Positions 8,167-16,432 of a DNA stretch of 41,294 bases are shown piece after piece; the first letter of the stretch is position 1; each line of letters starts with the position of its first letter. Source of the stretch: Enterobacterales bacterium. GTDB lineage: Bacteria; Pseudomonadota; Gammaproteobacteria; Enterobacterales; Enterobacteriaceae. A model generated the notes under the pieces. That model did not search any database. It saw only the letters and a list, made by a program, of their open reading frames with translations, and was not told the DNA's origin. The stretch is from assembly GCA_015655145.1 (NCBI GenBank), contig JAATFO010000020.1:1-41294 (forward strand). The letters are read 5' to 3'. Position numbers and translations under genes: made by a program.

Positions 8167-8794
8167 CCGTCACGCATCTCCTTTTATTACGCACGCACGT
8201 GGCCGCGCGCCAGTAAGTCCAGCCAGGGAGTGGCGGAGATACATGGGTTAACGTGAATGCTTACGTAACATCATGACCATGATATGGAATAAAATTTTTA
8301 ACATTCCCGATGTTGGCAATTTTTCTTCTATTTGTCAAAGTGGAGGTAAAAAATCCCCTGTTATTGTTTAATTACGTTATAAAATTTCATCTTACTGATG
8401 AAGTCGGGTGCGTGATGTAAGGCAAAAATGAGAGAAAACTCGCATTATGCTAAATAATTTCCTCACCAGTGAGGTTGTCATTGCCAATACACCATAAAAA
8501 TGTCCGATGAAATGACCAAATTGAAACAAAAATGTTAATTTAATGTACATTTTCAATAAAAAATAACACAAAAAACGCGTAAAATTACCAAATAAATTAA
8601 AATTTAACAAAAATTTAACCATAAAAACTCATTTATTTTACCTTTTTGGGCATGCATCACATTTTTATCCCTTGCCAGCATTTTTTCTTTATTACCATTG
8701 TTATGTTGGTGTGGTGGTAAAACACGGCCACCCAAACTGACGTTTGCCCAATGCCGAACACCATAACAATATGCCCTACGCCAAAGGTACTGCT
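8167..8794. other. AT-rich divergent control region between yfcJ and the sugar operon
   Basis: This 628-bp spacer contains no convincing gene. The section 8280-8640 is strongly AT-rich with many A/T runs, as seen in H-NS-bound or curved DNA. It includes a perfect palindrome AATGTACATT (8542-8551) inside a larger imperfect inverted repeat (8521-8556), and TTACCA (8692-8697) mirrored by TGGTAA (8715-8720). Either could be an operator for the sugar operon. A minus-strand frame at 8392-8622 (Phe/Leu-rich) is probably an accident of composition. Confidence 0.5.
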
Positions 8795-9781
8795 ATGAAA
8801 TTTAACCTCGCATTACTCAATGCATGTGTGGTTTCTGCGTGCATGCTGCTCTCAACCCCTTCCTTCTCAGCGGAAAAACATGATATCGCCCTCGTCGTCA
8901 AAGTGACCGGTATTCCGTGGTTTACCCGCATGGAAGTGGGCGTGAAAGAGGCGGCGCAAAAACTGGATGTGAATGCTTATCAGGTAGGCGCGTCAACCCC
9001 CGATCCCGCTCAACAGGTCAAAGTGATTGAAGATTTAATCGCCAAGAAAGTCGACGCGATTATTGTGGTGCCAAACGACGCCAAAGTACTGGAACCTGTG
9101 CTTAAAAAAGCACGTGATCAAGGCATTGTGGTGTTAAGCCATGAATCACCCGATCAGCACATCGCACAGTGGGATGTGGAAACCATCGACAGTCAAAAAT
9201 ATGCCGAAAAAAATATGGATGAGCTGGCCGAAGCGATGGGAAAACAAGGCGGCTATGCCATTTATGTGGGTTCACTGACTGTGCCATTGCATAACGCCTG
9301 GGCCGACGCCGCAATCAAATATCAGAAAGAGAAATACCCACAAATGCACGAAGTGACTCCGCGTCTACCAGTGGCGGAGAGTATTGATAAATCGTACGCC
9401 ACCACCCTGGATTTAATGCGGACATATCCTGACCTGAAAGGCATCATCGGCTTTGGTTCCCTTGGCCCAATTGGGGCAGGACAGGCGGTGAAAAGCAAAC
9501 GGGCAAAAAATAAAATTGCTGTGATCGGTATCGCCATGCCCGCCCAGGCGGCACCGTATTTAATCAGCGGCGACATCAAAAAAGCGCTGCTGTGGGATCC
9601 AAAAGATGCCGGTTATGCACTGGTTAACCTCGCCGATCAGTTGCTGGATGGAAAAACTGTCGATAATAATTTCACTATCGAAGGCATGGGAAAAGCCAGT
9701 GTGGACAGCACAAACCATGTGATTCGTTTTAACCGTATTCTTGAAGTGACCAAAGATAACGCCAAATCGTTAGGTTTTTGA
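8795..9781 (+). CDS. Periplasmic sugar-binding protein of an ABC importer
   Basis: A 328-residue substrate-binding protein of the periplasmic-binding-protein/LacI fold used by CUT2 ribose-type importers; the arrangement and several motifs resemble LsrB/RhaS-like members. A Sec signal peptide (residues 1-26, ending FSA, mature EKHD) is followed by the pattern IALVVKVTGIPWFTRMEVGVKEAA and AQQVKVIEDLIAKKVDAIIVVP, both standard for the family. Trp/Phe residues near the N-terminus (PWF) probably stack on the sugar. The ATG at 8795 has AAAGG 7 bases upstream and begins the signal peptide; the frame extends further up but without a signal. It is the first gene of the operon and is followed by an intercistronic hairpin. 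Confidence 0.9.
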   Translation: MKFNLALLNACVVSACMLLSTPSFSAEKHDIALVVKVTGIPWFTRMEVGVKEAAQKLDVNAYQVGASTPDPAQQVKVIEDLIAKKVDAIIVVPNDAKVLEPVLKKARDQGIVVLSHESPDQHIAQWDVETIDSQKYAEKNMDELAEAMGKQGGYAIYVGSLTVPLHNAWADAAIKYQKEKYPQMHEVTPRLPVAESIDKSYATTLDLMRTYPDLKGIIGFGSLGPIGAGQAVKSKRAKNKIAVIGIAMPAQAAPYLISGDIKKALLWDPKDAGYALVNLADQLLDGKTVDNNFTIEGMGKASVDSTNHVIRFNRILEVTKDNAKSLGF

Positions 9782-9793
9782 TTTTACCGAGGT

Positions 9794-9832
9794 GGGCGAT
9801 GCAACTGTCATCGCCCTTGCCGGCAGGGGCGA
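9794..9832 (+). promoter_or_regulatory. Overlapping hairpins between binding-protein and ATPase genes
   Basis: GGGCGATG (9794-9801) pairs with CATCGCCC (9809-9816). The same 3' arm can instead pair downstream: TCGCCC (9811-9816) with GGGCGA (9827-9832). The two stems exclude each other. Stable hairpins here often protect the abundant binding-protein mRNA from 3' decay and lower expression of the membrane genes. A regulatory switch is possible but not shown. Confidence 0.55.
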
Positions 9833-9881
9833 ATAATCGTTGTGCCCCGGAGCCAATCCGTTTTCGCTGAGAGATGTTCAC

Positions 9882-11381
9882 ATGGCAATCTCCTCTCCCT
9901 TCATTTCCCTGGAAAATATCAGTAAACGCTTTCCAGGTGTTAAAGCACTGGACAATGTCTCACTCACGCTAAATAAAGGTGAAGTACACTGTCTGGCGGG
10001 CCAGAATGGTTGCGGGAAAAGTACCTTGATTAAGGTTATTTCGGGAGTCTGTCAGCCCGATAAAGGATCGAAAATTGCCATTGACGGTAAATTATTTCCC
10101 CATCTGACCCCCAGGCTTTCGTCTTATTACGGCGTACAGGTGATCTATCAGGATTTATCGCTGTTCCCTAATTTATCGGTAGCCGAAAACATCGCGGCTC
10201 ACCACTTTTTACCCGGTAGCCATTTTTGGCTGCGGCGTAAAGCGATGCAGAAGCTGGCGCAAAAAACCATGGCCCGCATCGGTGTAACGCTGGATCCCAA
10301 TCGCTACGTGGAAAAATTGTCGATTGCGGATCGTCAACTGGTCGCCATCTGCCGCGCGCTGGCGGCTGAAGCCACATTAGTGATCATGGATGAACCGACC
10401 GCCTCACTCACACGTATTGAAGTCAACGGCTTATTGCGCGTAGTGAATGAACTGAAAAACGCCGGGATTTGCGTGGTGTTTGTCAGTCATAAACTGGATG
10501 AAGTGATGGAAGTGGCGGATCGTATTAGCGTCATGCGTGATGGCAAGCTGGTAGGAACCTGGCCGGCCAGTGAACTCAACAGTGATGAACTGGCGTATCT
10601 GATGACCGGCCAGCGCTTTGCCTTTAATCATTTACCGCCGCGAGCCAACCCTGATGAAACGCCATTGCTGGAAGTGCGCAATATGTCGCGCAGCGGACAA
10701 TATCACAATATTAATCTGACCTTACGCAAAGGTGAAATCACCGCTATTGTCGGCCTGCTCGGCGCCGGGCGCACCGAACTCTGCTTATCTTTATTCGGCA
10801 TAACCCGGCCGGACAGCGGCGAGATACGGCTGGGCGGTCAGGTGGTCAAATTGCACAATAATCGCGATGCTATCCGCCACGGTATTGCCTATGTCTCTGA
10901 GGATCGGCAAACCCAGGGATTAATTATGGCGCAATCGATTTTTGACAACACACTGGTGGCGATTTTCCCGCAATTGCGCACCCGCTGGGGGCTGTTTAAT
11001 CAGCGTAAAGCGCGTGATACCGTTGCCAGCTTGATCGAGGAACTGAACATTAAAGTGGCGAACAGCCAGTTGCCGGTACAAACCCTCTCCGGCGGCAACG
11101 CACAACGCATCGCTATCGCCAAATGGGTTGCCACCGCGCCCAAAGTGCTGATTCTTGATTCCCCCACCGTGGGCGTCGATATCGCCAACAAAGAGGGCAT
11201 TTATCGTATTGCCCGCAACCTGGCGGAGAGCGGGATTGCGGTACTGATGATTTGCGATGAAATTCCGGAAGCCTATTACAACAGCCATCGCGTACTGGTT
11301 ATGCGCAAGGGCGAGCTGGTTGCCAGCTTTGTGCCGCACCAGTCATCAGAAGAGCAGATTGCTGAGGTAGTCAATGAATAA
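9882..11381 (+). CDS. ATPase subunit of the CUT2-type sugar importer
   Basis: A 499-residue protein with two nucleotide-binding domains in tandem, the RbsA/MglA arrangement. Domain 1 has Walker A GQNGCGKST, the family's unusual signature LSIADRQ, and Walker B LVIMDEPT. Domain 2 has the degenerate Walker A GLLGAGRTE expected of the family, a canonical signature LSGGNAQR, and a Walker B that reads LILDSPT, with Ser427 where Glu is usual. It would drive uptake through the two permeases downstream. I chose the ATG at 9882 because the family N-terminus follows and GAGAG precedes it. Its 3' end overlaps the next gene by 8 bp. Confidence 0.93.
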   Translation: MAISSPFISLENISKRFPGVKALDNVSLTLNKGEVHCLAGQNGCGKSTLIKVISGVCQPDKGSKIAIDGKLFPHLTPRLSSYYGVQVIYQDLSLFPNLSVAENIAAHHFLPGSHFWLRRKAMQKLAQKTMARIGVTLDPNRYVEKLSIADRQLVAICRALAAEATLVIMDEPTASLTRIEVNGLLRVVNELKNAGICVVFVSHKLDEVMEVADRISVMRDGKLVGTWPASELNSDELAYLMTGQRFAFNHLPPRANPDETPLLEVRNMSRSGQYHNINLTLRKGEITAIVGLLGAGRTELCLSLFGITRPDSGEIRLGGQVVKLHNNRDAIRHGIAYVSEDRQTQGLIMAQSIFDNTLVAIFPQLRTRWGLFNQRKARDTVASLIEELNIKVANSQLPVQTLSGGNAQRIAIAKWVATAPKVLILDSPTVGVDIANKEGIYRIARNLAESGIAVLMICDEIPEAYYNSHRVLVMRKGELVASFVPHQSSEEQIAEVVNE

Positions 11382-12360
11382 CACACTGCGTCATTTAATT
11401 GCGCATCATGCGTTCTGGCTCGGCGTGCTGGTGGTTGTACTGGCACTGGCACTCAGCATACGCACTGATGAATTTATGACCCTGGGGAACATGACAGACG
11501 TTGCGACCAGTTACGCCATTCTTGGCATTCTTGCCTGTGGGTTGTTTGTGGTACTGATCGCCGGCGGCATTGATATTTCATTCCCGGCAATGACGGCCAT
11601 CGCCCAGTATGTGATGGCCAGCTATATGCTGTCTCATGGCGGTAATCTGATACTCTCTTTTGCCATCGCCATGGCCTGCGGCCTGGTGCTGGGGCTGTTC
11701 AATGGTTTTTTGGTTTATGTACTGCGAGTGCCCGCCATCATTATTACCATTGCGACATTAAACCTGTTCTACGGCCTGTTGGTATGGTTTACCAATGGTA
11801 AATGGCTGTACGGTTTCCCCGACTGGTTTATGAACGGCATCAACTGGTTTTCCTTTACCGCCGCCGATGGCTACGAATATGGCGTTACCCTCCCGCTGCT
11901 CTGCCTGTTAAGTGTGTTTGTCATCACCGGCTTGCTGATGCGTTATACCCGCATCGGACGGCAAATCTACGCCATGGGCGGCAACCGGGAATCCGCCTCG
12001 CGCCTTGGCATCAATCTGTTGACGCTTCACTTCTGTGTTTACGGCTACATGGGATTACTGGCGGGTATTGCCGCAGTGGTGCAGGCGCAAACCACGCAGT
12101 CTGTGGCGCCGAATTCCCTGGTGGGCTATGAGCTGACGGTGCTGGCTGCCGTGGTCCTTGGCGGCACCAGTATGACCGGAGGACGCGGGACGTTAATCGG
12201 CACGCTGCTTGGCGTCATGTTGCTGGCTTTTTTGCAAAATGGTCTGACATTGCTGGCCGTTTCCTCCTACTGGCACATGGTATTCAGCGGCGTGATCATT
12301 TTGATCAGTGTCAGCGCCACCGCCTGGAATGAAAAACGTAAACTGGCGAAGGGGTTATAA
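11374..12360 (+). CDS. Sugar ABC importer permease 1
   Basis: A 328-residue integral membrane protein of the RbsC/LsrC/AraH permease family, with eight to ten hydrophobic segments. Family motifs are GGIDISFPAMTAIAQYV near residue 65, the AxxxGLxxGxxNG stretch (ACGLVLGLFNGFLV) and AAVVLGGTSMTGGRGT near residue 255, which couples to the ATPase. It overlaps the ATPase gene by 8 bp and is separated from permease 2 by one base, so the two likely form a heterodimeric channel as in the Lsr AI-2 importer. Confidence 0.92.
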   Translation: MNNTLRHLIAHHAFWLGVLVVVLALALSIRTDEFMTLGNMTDVATSYAILGILACGLFVVLIAGGIDISFPAMTAIAQYVMASYMLSHGGNLILSFAIAMACGLVLGLFNGFLVYVLRVPAIIITIATLNLFYGLLVWFTNGKWLYGFPDWFMNGINWFSFTAADGYEYGVTLPLLCLLSVFVITGLLMRYTRIGRQIYAMGGNRESASRLGINLLTLHFCVYGYMGLLAGIAAVVQAQTTQSVAPNSLVGYELTVLAAVVLGGTSMTGGRGTLIGTLLGVMLLAFLQNGLTLLAVSSYWHMVFSGVIILISVSATAWNEKRKLAKGL

Positions 12361-12361
12361 C

Positions 12362-13315
12362 ATGAGCACATTTACTCGCCTGTTACCGGGTGACCGCATT
12401 ATCCGTCTGCAATTAGTGATGATTGTGGTGGTCGTGGTGCTATTTTCTTTCACCCTCGGCGGCCGTTTCTTTAGTCTTGCCAATCTCCAGTCCATCGCCA
12501 CACAATTGCCGGTGTTGGGTATGCTGGCGTTGGGTATGGGACTCACCATGCTGACCGGGGGAATCAACCTGTCAATTATCGCGGGCGCCAATGCCTGTTC
12601 TCTATTGATGGCCGCGATTATCGTCGCGCATCCGGCGCAACCGCTGTTTTTGTTACTGGGACTTGTGGCGGGTTTACTGCTGGCTATCATTATTGGTGCA
12701 CTGAATGGCGTATTGGTGGCGTTCATCGGCGTATCGCCGATTCTGGCGACACTGGGCACCATGACGCTAATTGGCGGACTGAATATTTTACTCTCCAACG
12801 GCGCGGTGATTTCTGACTTTCCGCCGCTGATTCAATTCCTCGGCAATGGGAATATCTTCAGTATTCCGGTAGCAATGTGGGTATTTTTACTGGTGGCGTT
12901 AGGGCTGTGGTTACTGCTGGAAAAAACCCCACTGGGCCGCAGCATCTATCTGATGGGTTCCAACGAACACGCTACGCGTTTTAGCGGCGTGAATACCTGC
13001 CGCGTACAAATTACCGTCTATATTTTGTCATCAATCATGAGTTGGGTTGGCGCACTGCTGATGATGGGCATGTTTAACTCGGCCAAAGCCGGTTATGGCG
13101 AGTCCTGGTTGTTGATCACAATCCTGGCTTCAGTACTGGGCGGCGTGAATCCTGATGGTGGATTTGGCCGTATTATCGGGCTGGTACTGGCGTTAATCGT
13201 GTTGCAGATGCTGGAGAGCGGCCTCAACCTGCTCGGTGTCAGTAGTTATCTGACCATGGCGTTGTGGGGCGCGGTACTGCTCTTGTTTATCGCATTACAA
13301 AATCGCAGATTTTGA
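12362..13315 (+). CDS. Sugar ABC importer permease 2
   Basis: A 317-residue permease of the same RbsC family, related to but clearly distinct from permease 1. It carries GGINLSIIAGANACSLL near residue 62, ALNGVLVAFIGVSPILATLGTMTLIGG, and SVLGGVNPDGGFGRIIG near residue 255. I place the start at the ATG at 12362, one base after the permease 1 stop, because the residues encoded further upstream in this frame overlap permease 1 and do not resemble the family. The kinase gene follows after 18 bp. Confidence 0.92.
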   Translation: MSTFTRLLPGDRIIRLQLVMIVVVVVLFSFTLGGRFFSLANLQSIATQLPVLGMLALGMGLTMLTGGINLSIIAGANACSLLMAAIIVAHPAQPLFLLLGLVAGLLLAIIIGALNGVLVAFIGVSPILATLGTMTLIGGLNILLSNGAVISDFPPLIQFLGNGNIFSIPVAMWVFLLVALGLWLLLEKTPLGRSIYLMGSNEHATRFSGVNTCRVQITVYILSSIMSWVGALLMMGMFNSAKAGYGESWLLITILASVLGGVNPDGGFGRIIGLVLALIVLQMLESGLNLLGVSSYLTMALWGAVLLLFIALQNRRF

Positions 13316-13333
13316 ATTTTCGAGGAAAAAGAT

Positions 13334-14971
13334 ATGGCGAGCTATTATATCGGCGTTGACGTCGGCACCGGCAGTGCACGCGCTGGTATCTTTGATATCC
13401 AGGGGCGAATGATGGGCCAGTCGAGTCGGGAAATTGCCATTTACCGACCACAGGCTGATTTTGTTGAACAGTCGTCAGATAATATCTGGCAGGCAGTTTG
13501 TCATGCAGTCCGCGATGCTATCAATCAAAGTAATATTAATCCGGTGCAGATTAAAGGACTGGGTTTTGATGCAACCTGCTCACTGGTGGTGTTGGATAAA
13601 GAAGGCAAACCGCTGACAGTCAGTCCTTCCGGACGGGCAGAGCAAAATATTATTGTCTGGATGGACCACCGCGCTATCGTGCAGGCTGAACGGATCAACG
13701 CCACCCGTCACCGGGTGCTGGATTATGTCGGCGGAATTATTTCCCCGGAAATGCAAACGCCAAAACTGCTGTGGCTGAAACAGCACATGCCTAATACCTG
13801 GCAGAATAGCGCTCATTTGTTTGATCTTCCGGATTTTCTGACCTGGCGCGCCACTCAGGATGAAACACGATCACTCTGTTCCACGGTGTGTAAGTGGACC
13901 TATATGGGCCATGAACAGCGCTGGGATGACAGCTACTTCAAACAGATCGGTCTTGAGGATTTACTGGAAAATAATACGGCCAAAATGGGCAGCGAAGTGA
14001 AAACCATGGGCGAGCCACTGGGACGAGGTCTGACCCAGCGCGCCGCCAGCGAGCTGGGGCTGTTGCCGGGCACGGCGGTTAGTGTGTCTATTATTGATGC
14101 CCACGCCGGCGCGCTTGGCACCCTGGGTGCCTCAGGTCCCTCGGGTGAACATGCTGATTTTAACCGCCGCATCGCGCTGATCGGCGGAACATCCACCGGC
14201 CATATGGCGATTACACCCGGTGCTCGCTTTATCAAAGGGGTCTGGGGACCTTACTATTCAGCCGTGTTACCTGATTTCTGGCTTAACGAAGGCGGGCAGT
14301 CCGCCACTGGCGCATTGATAGACCATATCATTCAATCGCATCCTTGTTATAACGCGCTGCTGGCGCAGGCCAAAAGCCATGGCAAGACCATCTATGAAGT
14401 GCTGAATGATATTTTACACAAGCTGGCGGGCGAACCCGAAAAGATCGCCTTCCTGACCCGTGATATTCATATGCTGCCCTACTTCCACGGTAACCGTTCA
14501 CCGCGTGCTAACCCAAACTTAACCGGCATGCTGACCGGGTTGAAGCTTTCGCGTACCCCGGATGACATGGCATTGCATTATCTTGCCACCATTCAGTCCA
14601 TTGCGTTGGGAACCCGGCATATCATTGAAACCATGAACCAAAGTGGTTATAGCATCGATACGATTATGGCCAGCGGCGGCGGCACCAAAAACCCGATTTT
14701 TGTGCAGGAACATGCGAACGCTACCGGGTGCGCAATGCTCCTGCCTGAAGAGAGTGAAGCCATGCTGCTGGGTGGTGCGATGATGGGCACCGTGGCGGCT
14801 GGTGCCTACGACAGTTTAGTTGAAGCCATGAGTGCCATGAGCCGTATCGGCAAAACAGTGACGCCGCAAACCAACGAAATAAAGCGTTATTATGATCGCA
14901 AATATCGGGTATTCCGCGAGATGTACCATGATGACCGTAAATATCACCAGATGATGCGGGAAAATCCCTGA
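13334..14971 (+). CDS. FGGY-family pentulose kinase, probably D-ribulokinase
   Basis: A 545-residue sugar kinase of the FGGY pentulose-kinase group that includes Klebsiella RbtK, yeast YDR109C and human FGGY. It aligns well with these from recall: YYIGVDVGTGSARAGIFD (residues 4-21), GLGFDATCSLVVLD (75-88), WMDHRA, SLCSTVCKWTY and DFWLNEGGQSATG. The ATP-binding phosphate motif is IIDAHAGALG. Members act on D-ribulose and related pentuloses, giving the 5-phosphate. Placed last in an importer operon, it would trap the imported sugar. D-ribulose 5-phosphate enters the pentose phosphate pathway directly, so no further dedicated enzyme is needed. It is not LsrK, which has a different sequence. A GAGG ribosome site precedes the ATG. 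Confidence 0.9.
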   Translation: MASYYIGVDVGTGSARAGIFDIQGRMMGQSSREIAIYRPQADFVEQSSDNIWQAVCHAVRDAINQSNINPVQIKGLGFDATCSLVVLDKEGKPLTVSPSGRAEQNIIVWMDHRAIVQAERINATRHRVLDYVGGIISPEMQTPKLLWLKQHMPNTWQNSAHLFDLPDFLTWRATQDETRSLCSTVCKWTYMGHEQRWDDSYFKQIGLEDLLENNTAKMGSEVKTMGEPLGRGLTQRAASELGLLPGTAVSVSIIDAHAGALGTLGASGPSGEHADFNRRIALIGGTSTGHMAITPGARFIKGVWGPYYSAVLPDFWLNEGGQSATGALIDHIIQSHPCYNALLAQAKSHGKTIYEVLNDILHKLAGEPEKIAFLTRDIHMLPYFHGNRSPRANPNLTGMLTGLKLSRTPDDMALHYLATIQSIALGTRHIIETMNQSGYSIDTIMASGGGTKNPIFVQEHANATGCAMLLPEESEAMLLGGAMMGTVAAGAYDSLVEAMSAMSRIGKTVTPQTNEIKRYYDRKYRVFREMYHDDRKYHQMMRENP

Positions 14972-15013
14972 GGCAACGTTTATTTCGCGTGGGGAAAAAG
15001 GGGCGTTCCACCC

Positions 15014-15047
15014 GTCAGCCGTTAACCCTTGTGGATTAACGGCTGAC
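15014..15047. terminator. Hairpin between the kinase and fabB
   Basis: A perfect 12-bp stem (GTCAGCCGTTAA 15014-15025, TTAACGGCTGAC 15036-15047) with a 10-base loop lies between two converging genes. Neither side has a clean U-tract, so termination may be weak or may need Rho, but the position fits a shared bidirectional stop. Confidence 0.6.
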
Positions 15048-15057
15048 GTTAGTGCTG

Positions 15058-16275
15058 TTACTGGTACTTCCGCATGGTCAGCGTGGCGTTGGTGCCACCG
15101 AAGCCAAAGCTATTGGACATGACCGTCGTCAGCGGCATCGTGGTCGGTTGGGTGATAATGTTCATCCCCTCGCCCGCCACATCAAGGTGGTCAATATTGA
15201 TGCTTGGGGCAACAAACCCGTGCTCCAGCATCAACAGGGTGTAAATCGCTTCCTGTACGCCCGCCGCACCTAAAGAGTGCCCCGTCATCGCTTTAGTGGC
15301 AGAAATAGCGGGGGTATGATTGCCAAACACTTCACGAATCGCCCCCAACTCTTTCACATCACCAACCGGGGTCGAGGTACCGTGGGTATTCAGGTAATCG
15401 ATTGGCGTATCAACATCCTGCATCGCCATTCTCATACACCGCACCGCACCTTCACCCGAAGGCGCCACCATATCAGAACCATCAGAGGTTGCGCCGTAAC
15501 CCACTATTTCAGCATAGATGTGCGCACCGCGCGCCAGGGCATGTTCCAGTTCTTCCACCACCACCATGCCACCGCCGCCAGCGATGACAAAACCATCACG
15601 GTCGGCATCATAAGTCCGTGAGGCTTTTTCCGGCGTGTCGTTATATTTGGTTGAGAGTGCGCCCATCGCATCGAACTCACAGGACAATTCCCAGCTTAGC
15701 TCTTCGCCGCCGCCGGCAAAAACGATATCCTGCTTGCCCAGTTGAATCTGCTCAACCGCATTACCAATACAGTGTGCTGACGTTGCGCAGGCAGAGCTTA
15801 TCGAGTAGTTTACTCCGTGAATTTTAAATGGCGTTGCCAGACACGCTGACACCCCTGAAGCCATGGCTTTAGTCACCACATAGGGCCCCACGGCTTTCAG
15901 ACCGCGCGGACTGCGCATGGCATCGGCACCAAACACCTGAAAACGAGGAGAACCGCCACCCGAACCGGCAATCAGACCCACGCGGGGATTGTTTTGATAT
16001 TGTTCGACAGTCAGGCCTGAATCTTTGATCGCTTCGTTCATGGAAAGGTAAGCATAAATCGAGGCATCATTCATAAAGCGCACAATTTTGCGATCGATGA
16101 GCCCGGCGGTATCCAGTTTTACATTGCCCCAGATATGACTACGCATGCCGGCATCTTTCATCTCCTGAGAGAACGTAATACCAGAACGACCTTCACGCAG
16201 AGACGCCAGGACTTCTTCCTGGTTATTACCAATGCTGGAAACGATCCCCAGGCCAGTAATCACTGCACGTTTCAT
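15058..16275 (-). CDS. fabB: 3-oxoacyl-[ACP] synthase I
   Basis: A 405-residue condensing enzyme (E. coli FabB is 406) that elongates acyl-ACP with malonyl-ACP and is required for unsaturated fatty-acid synthesis, acting on cis-3-decenoyl-ACP. The nucleophile is Cys163 in [12 protein letters not shown]; the two active-site histidines lie in [11 protein letters not shown] and TGHSLGAAG. An AGAGG ribosome site precedes the ATG. The upstream region carries a promoter with FadR-like and FabR-like operators (16316-16356). It converges with the sugar operon and is divergent from mnmC. Confidence 0.97.
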   Translation of the reverse strand: MKRAVITGLGIVSSIGNNQEEVLASLREGRSGITFSQEMKDAGMRSHIWGNVKLDTAGLIDRKIVRFMNDASIYAYLSMNEAIKDSGLTVEQYQNNPRVGLIAGSGGGSPRFQVFGADAMRSPRGLKAVGPYVVTKAMASGVSACLATPFKIHGVNYSISSACATSAHCIGNAVEQIQLGKQDIVFAGGGEELSWELSCEFDAMGALSTKYNDTPEKASRTYDADRDGFVIAGGGGMVVVEELEHALARGAHIYAEIVGYGATSDGSDMVAPSGEGAVRCMRMAMQDVDTPIDYLNTHGTSTPVGDVKELGAIREVFGNHTPAISATKAMTGHSLGAAGVQEAIYTLLMLEHGFVAPSINIDHLDVAGEGMNIITQPTTMPLTTVMSNSFGFGGTNATLTMRKYQ

Positions 16276-16315
16276 TAAAATACCTCTTTCACTTCAAATT
16301 TTTAATCCGACGAGC

Positions 16316-16344
16316 ACTTTAGCTTACACTTGTACGCTCAACAA
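16316..16344 (-). promoter_or_regulatory. fabB promoter
   Basis: On the minus strand a -35 box TTGTTG (16344-16339) and a -10 box TAAAGT (16321-16316) are separated by 17 bases. The FadR-like site overlaps the -35 box and extends upstream, and the FabR-like palindrome fills the spacer. Confidence 0.6.
16321..16338 (-). promoter_or_regulatory. FabR-like operator of fabB
   Basis: The 18-bp sequence AGCTTACACTTGTACGCT is an imperfect palindrome that closely matches the recalled E. coli FabR site (AGCGTACA..TGTTCGCT type). FabR represses fabB and fabA when unsaturated acyl-ACP is plentiful. It lies between the -35 and -10 boxes, a repressing position. Confidence 0.7.
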
Positions 16345-16356
16345 GTCCGATCAGCG
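16340..16356 (-). promoter_or_regulatory. FadR-like operator of fabB
   Basis: AACAAGTCCGATCAGCG matches the reverse complement of the recalled FadR consensus (AGCTGGTCCGACNTGTT) at 13 of 16 defined positions. It sits at and just upstream of the fabB -35 box, where FadR acts as an activator of fabB in E. coli. Confidence 0.7.
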
Positions 16357-16432
16357 TTTTCTCTTTGTAAATTTGCGTCATGTGACTCACATCGCTAAAA
16401 TCACCGCACTGCCTGATTAATGAGCCATTCCT

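Noticed and set aside
8392-8622. Minus-strand frame of 76 codons, Phe/Leu-rich, before the sugar operon
   Set aside because: It lies in very AT-rich DNA, has no ribosome-binding site, and its composition is what random AT-rich sequence gives on this strand.
8644-8666. Possible CRP site (ATGCATCACAT) upstream of the sugar operon
   Set aside because: Only one half matches TCACA; the opposite half has two of five bases, too weak to report as a site.
8795-14971. Lsr (autoinducer-2) operon
   Set aside because: The subunit layout is similar, but the kinase has D-ribulokinase-type motifs, not LsrK ones, and lsrR, lsrF and lsrG are absent.
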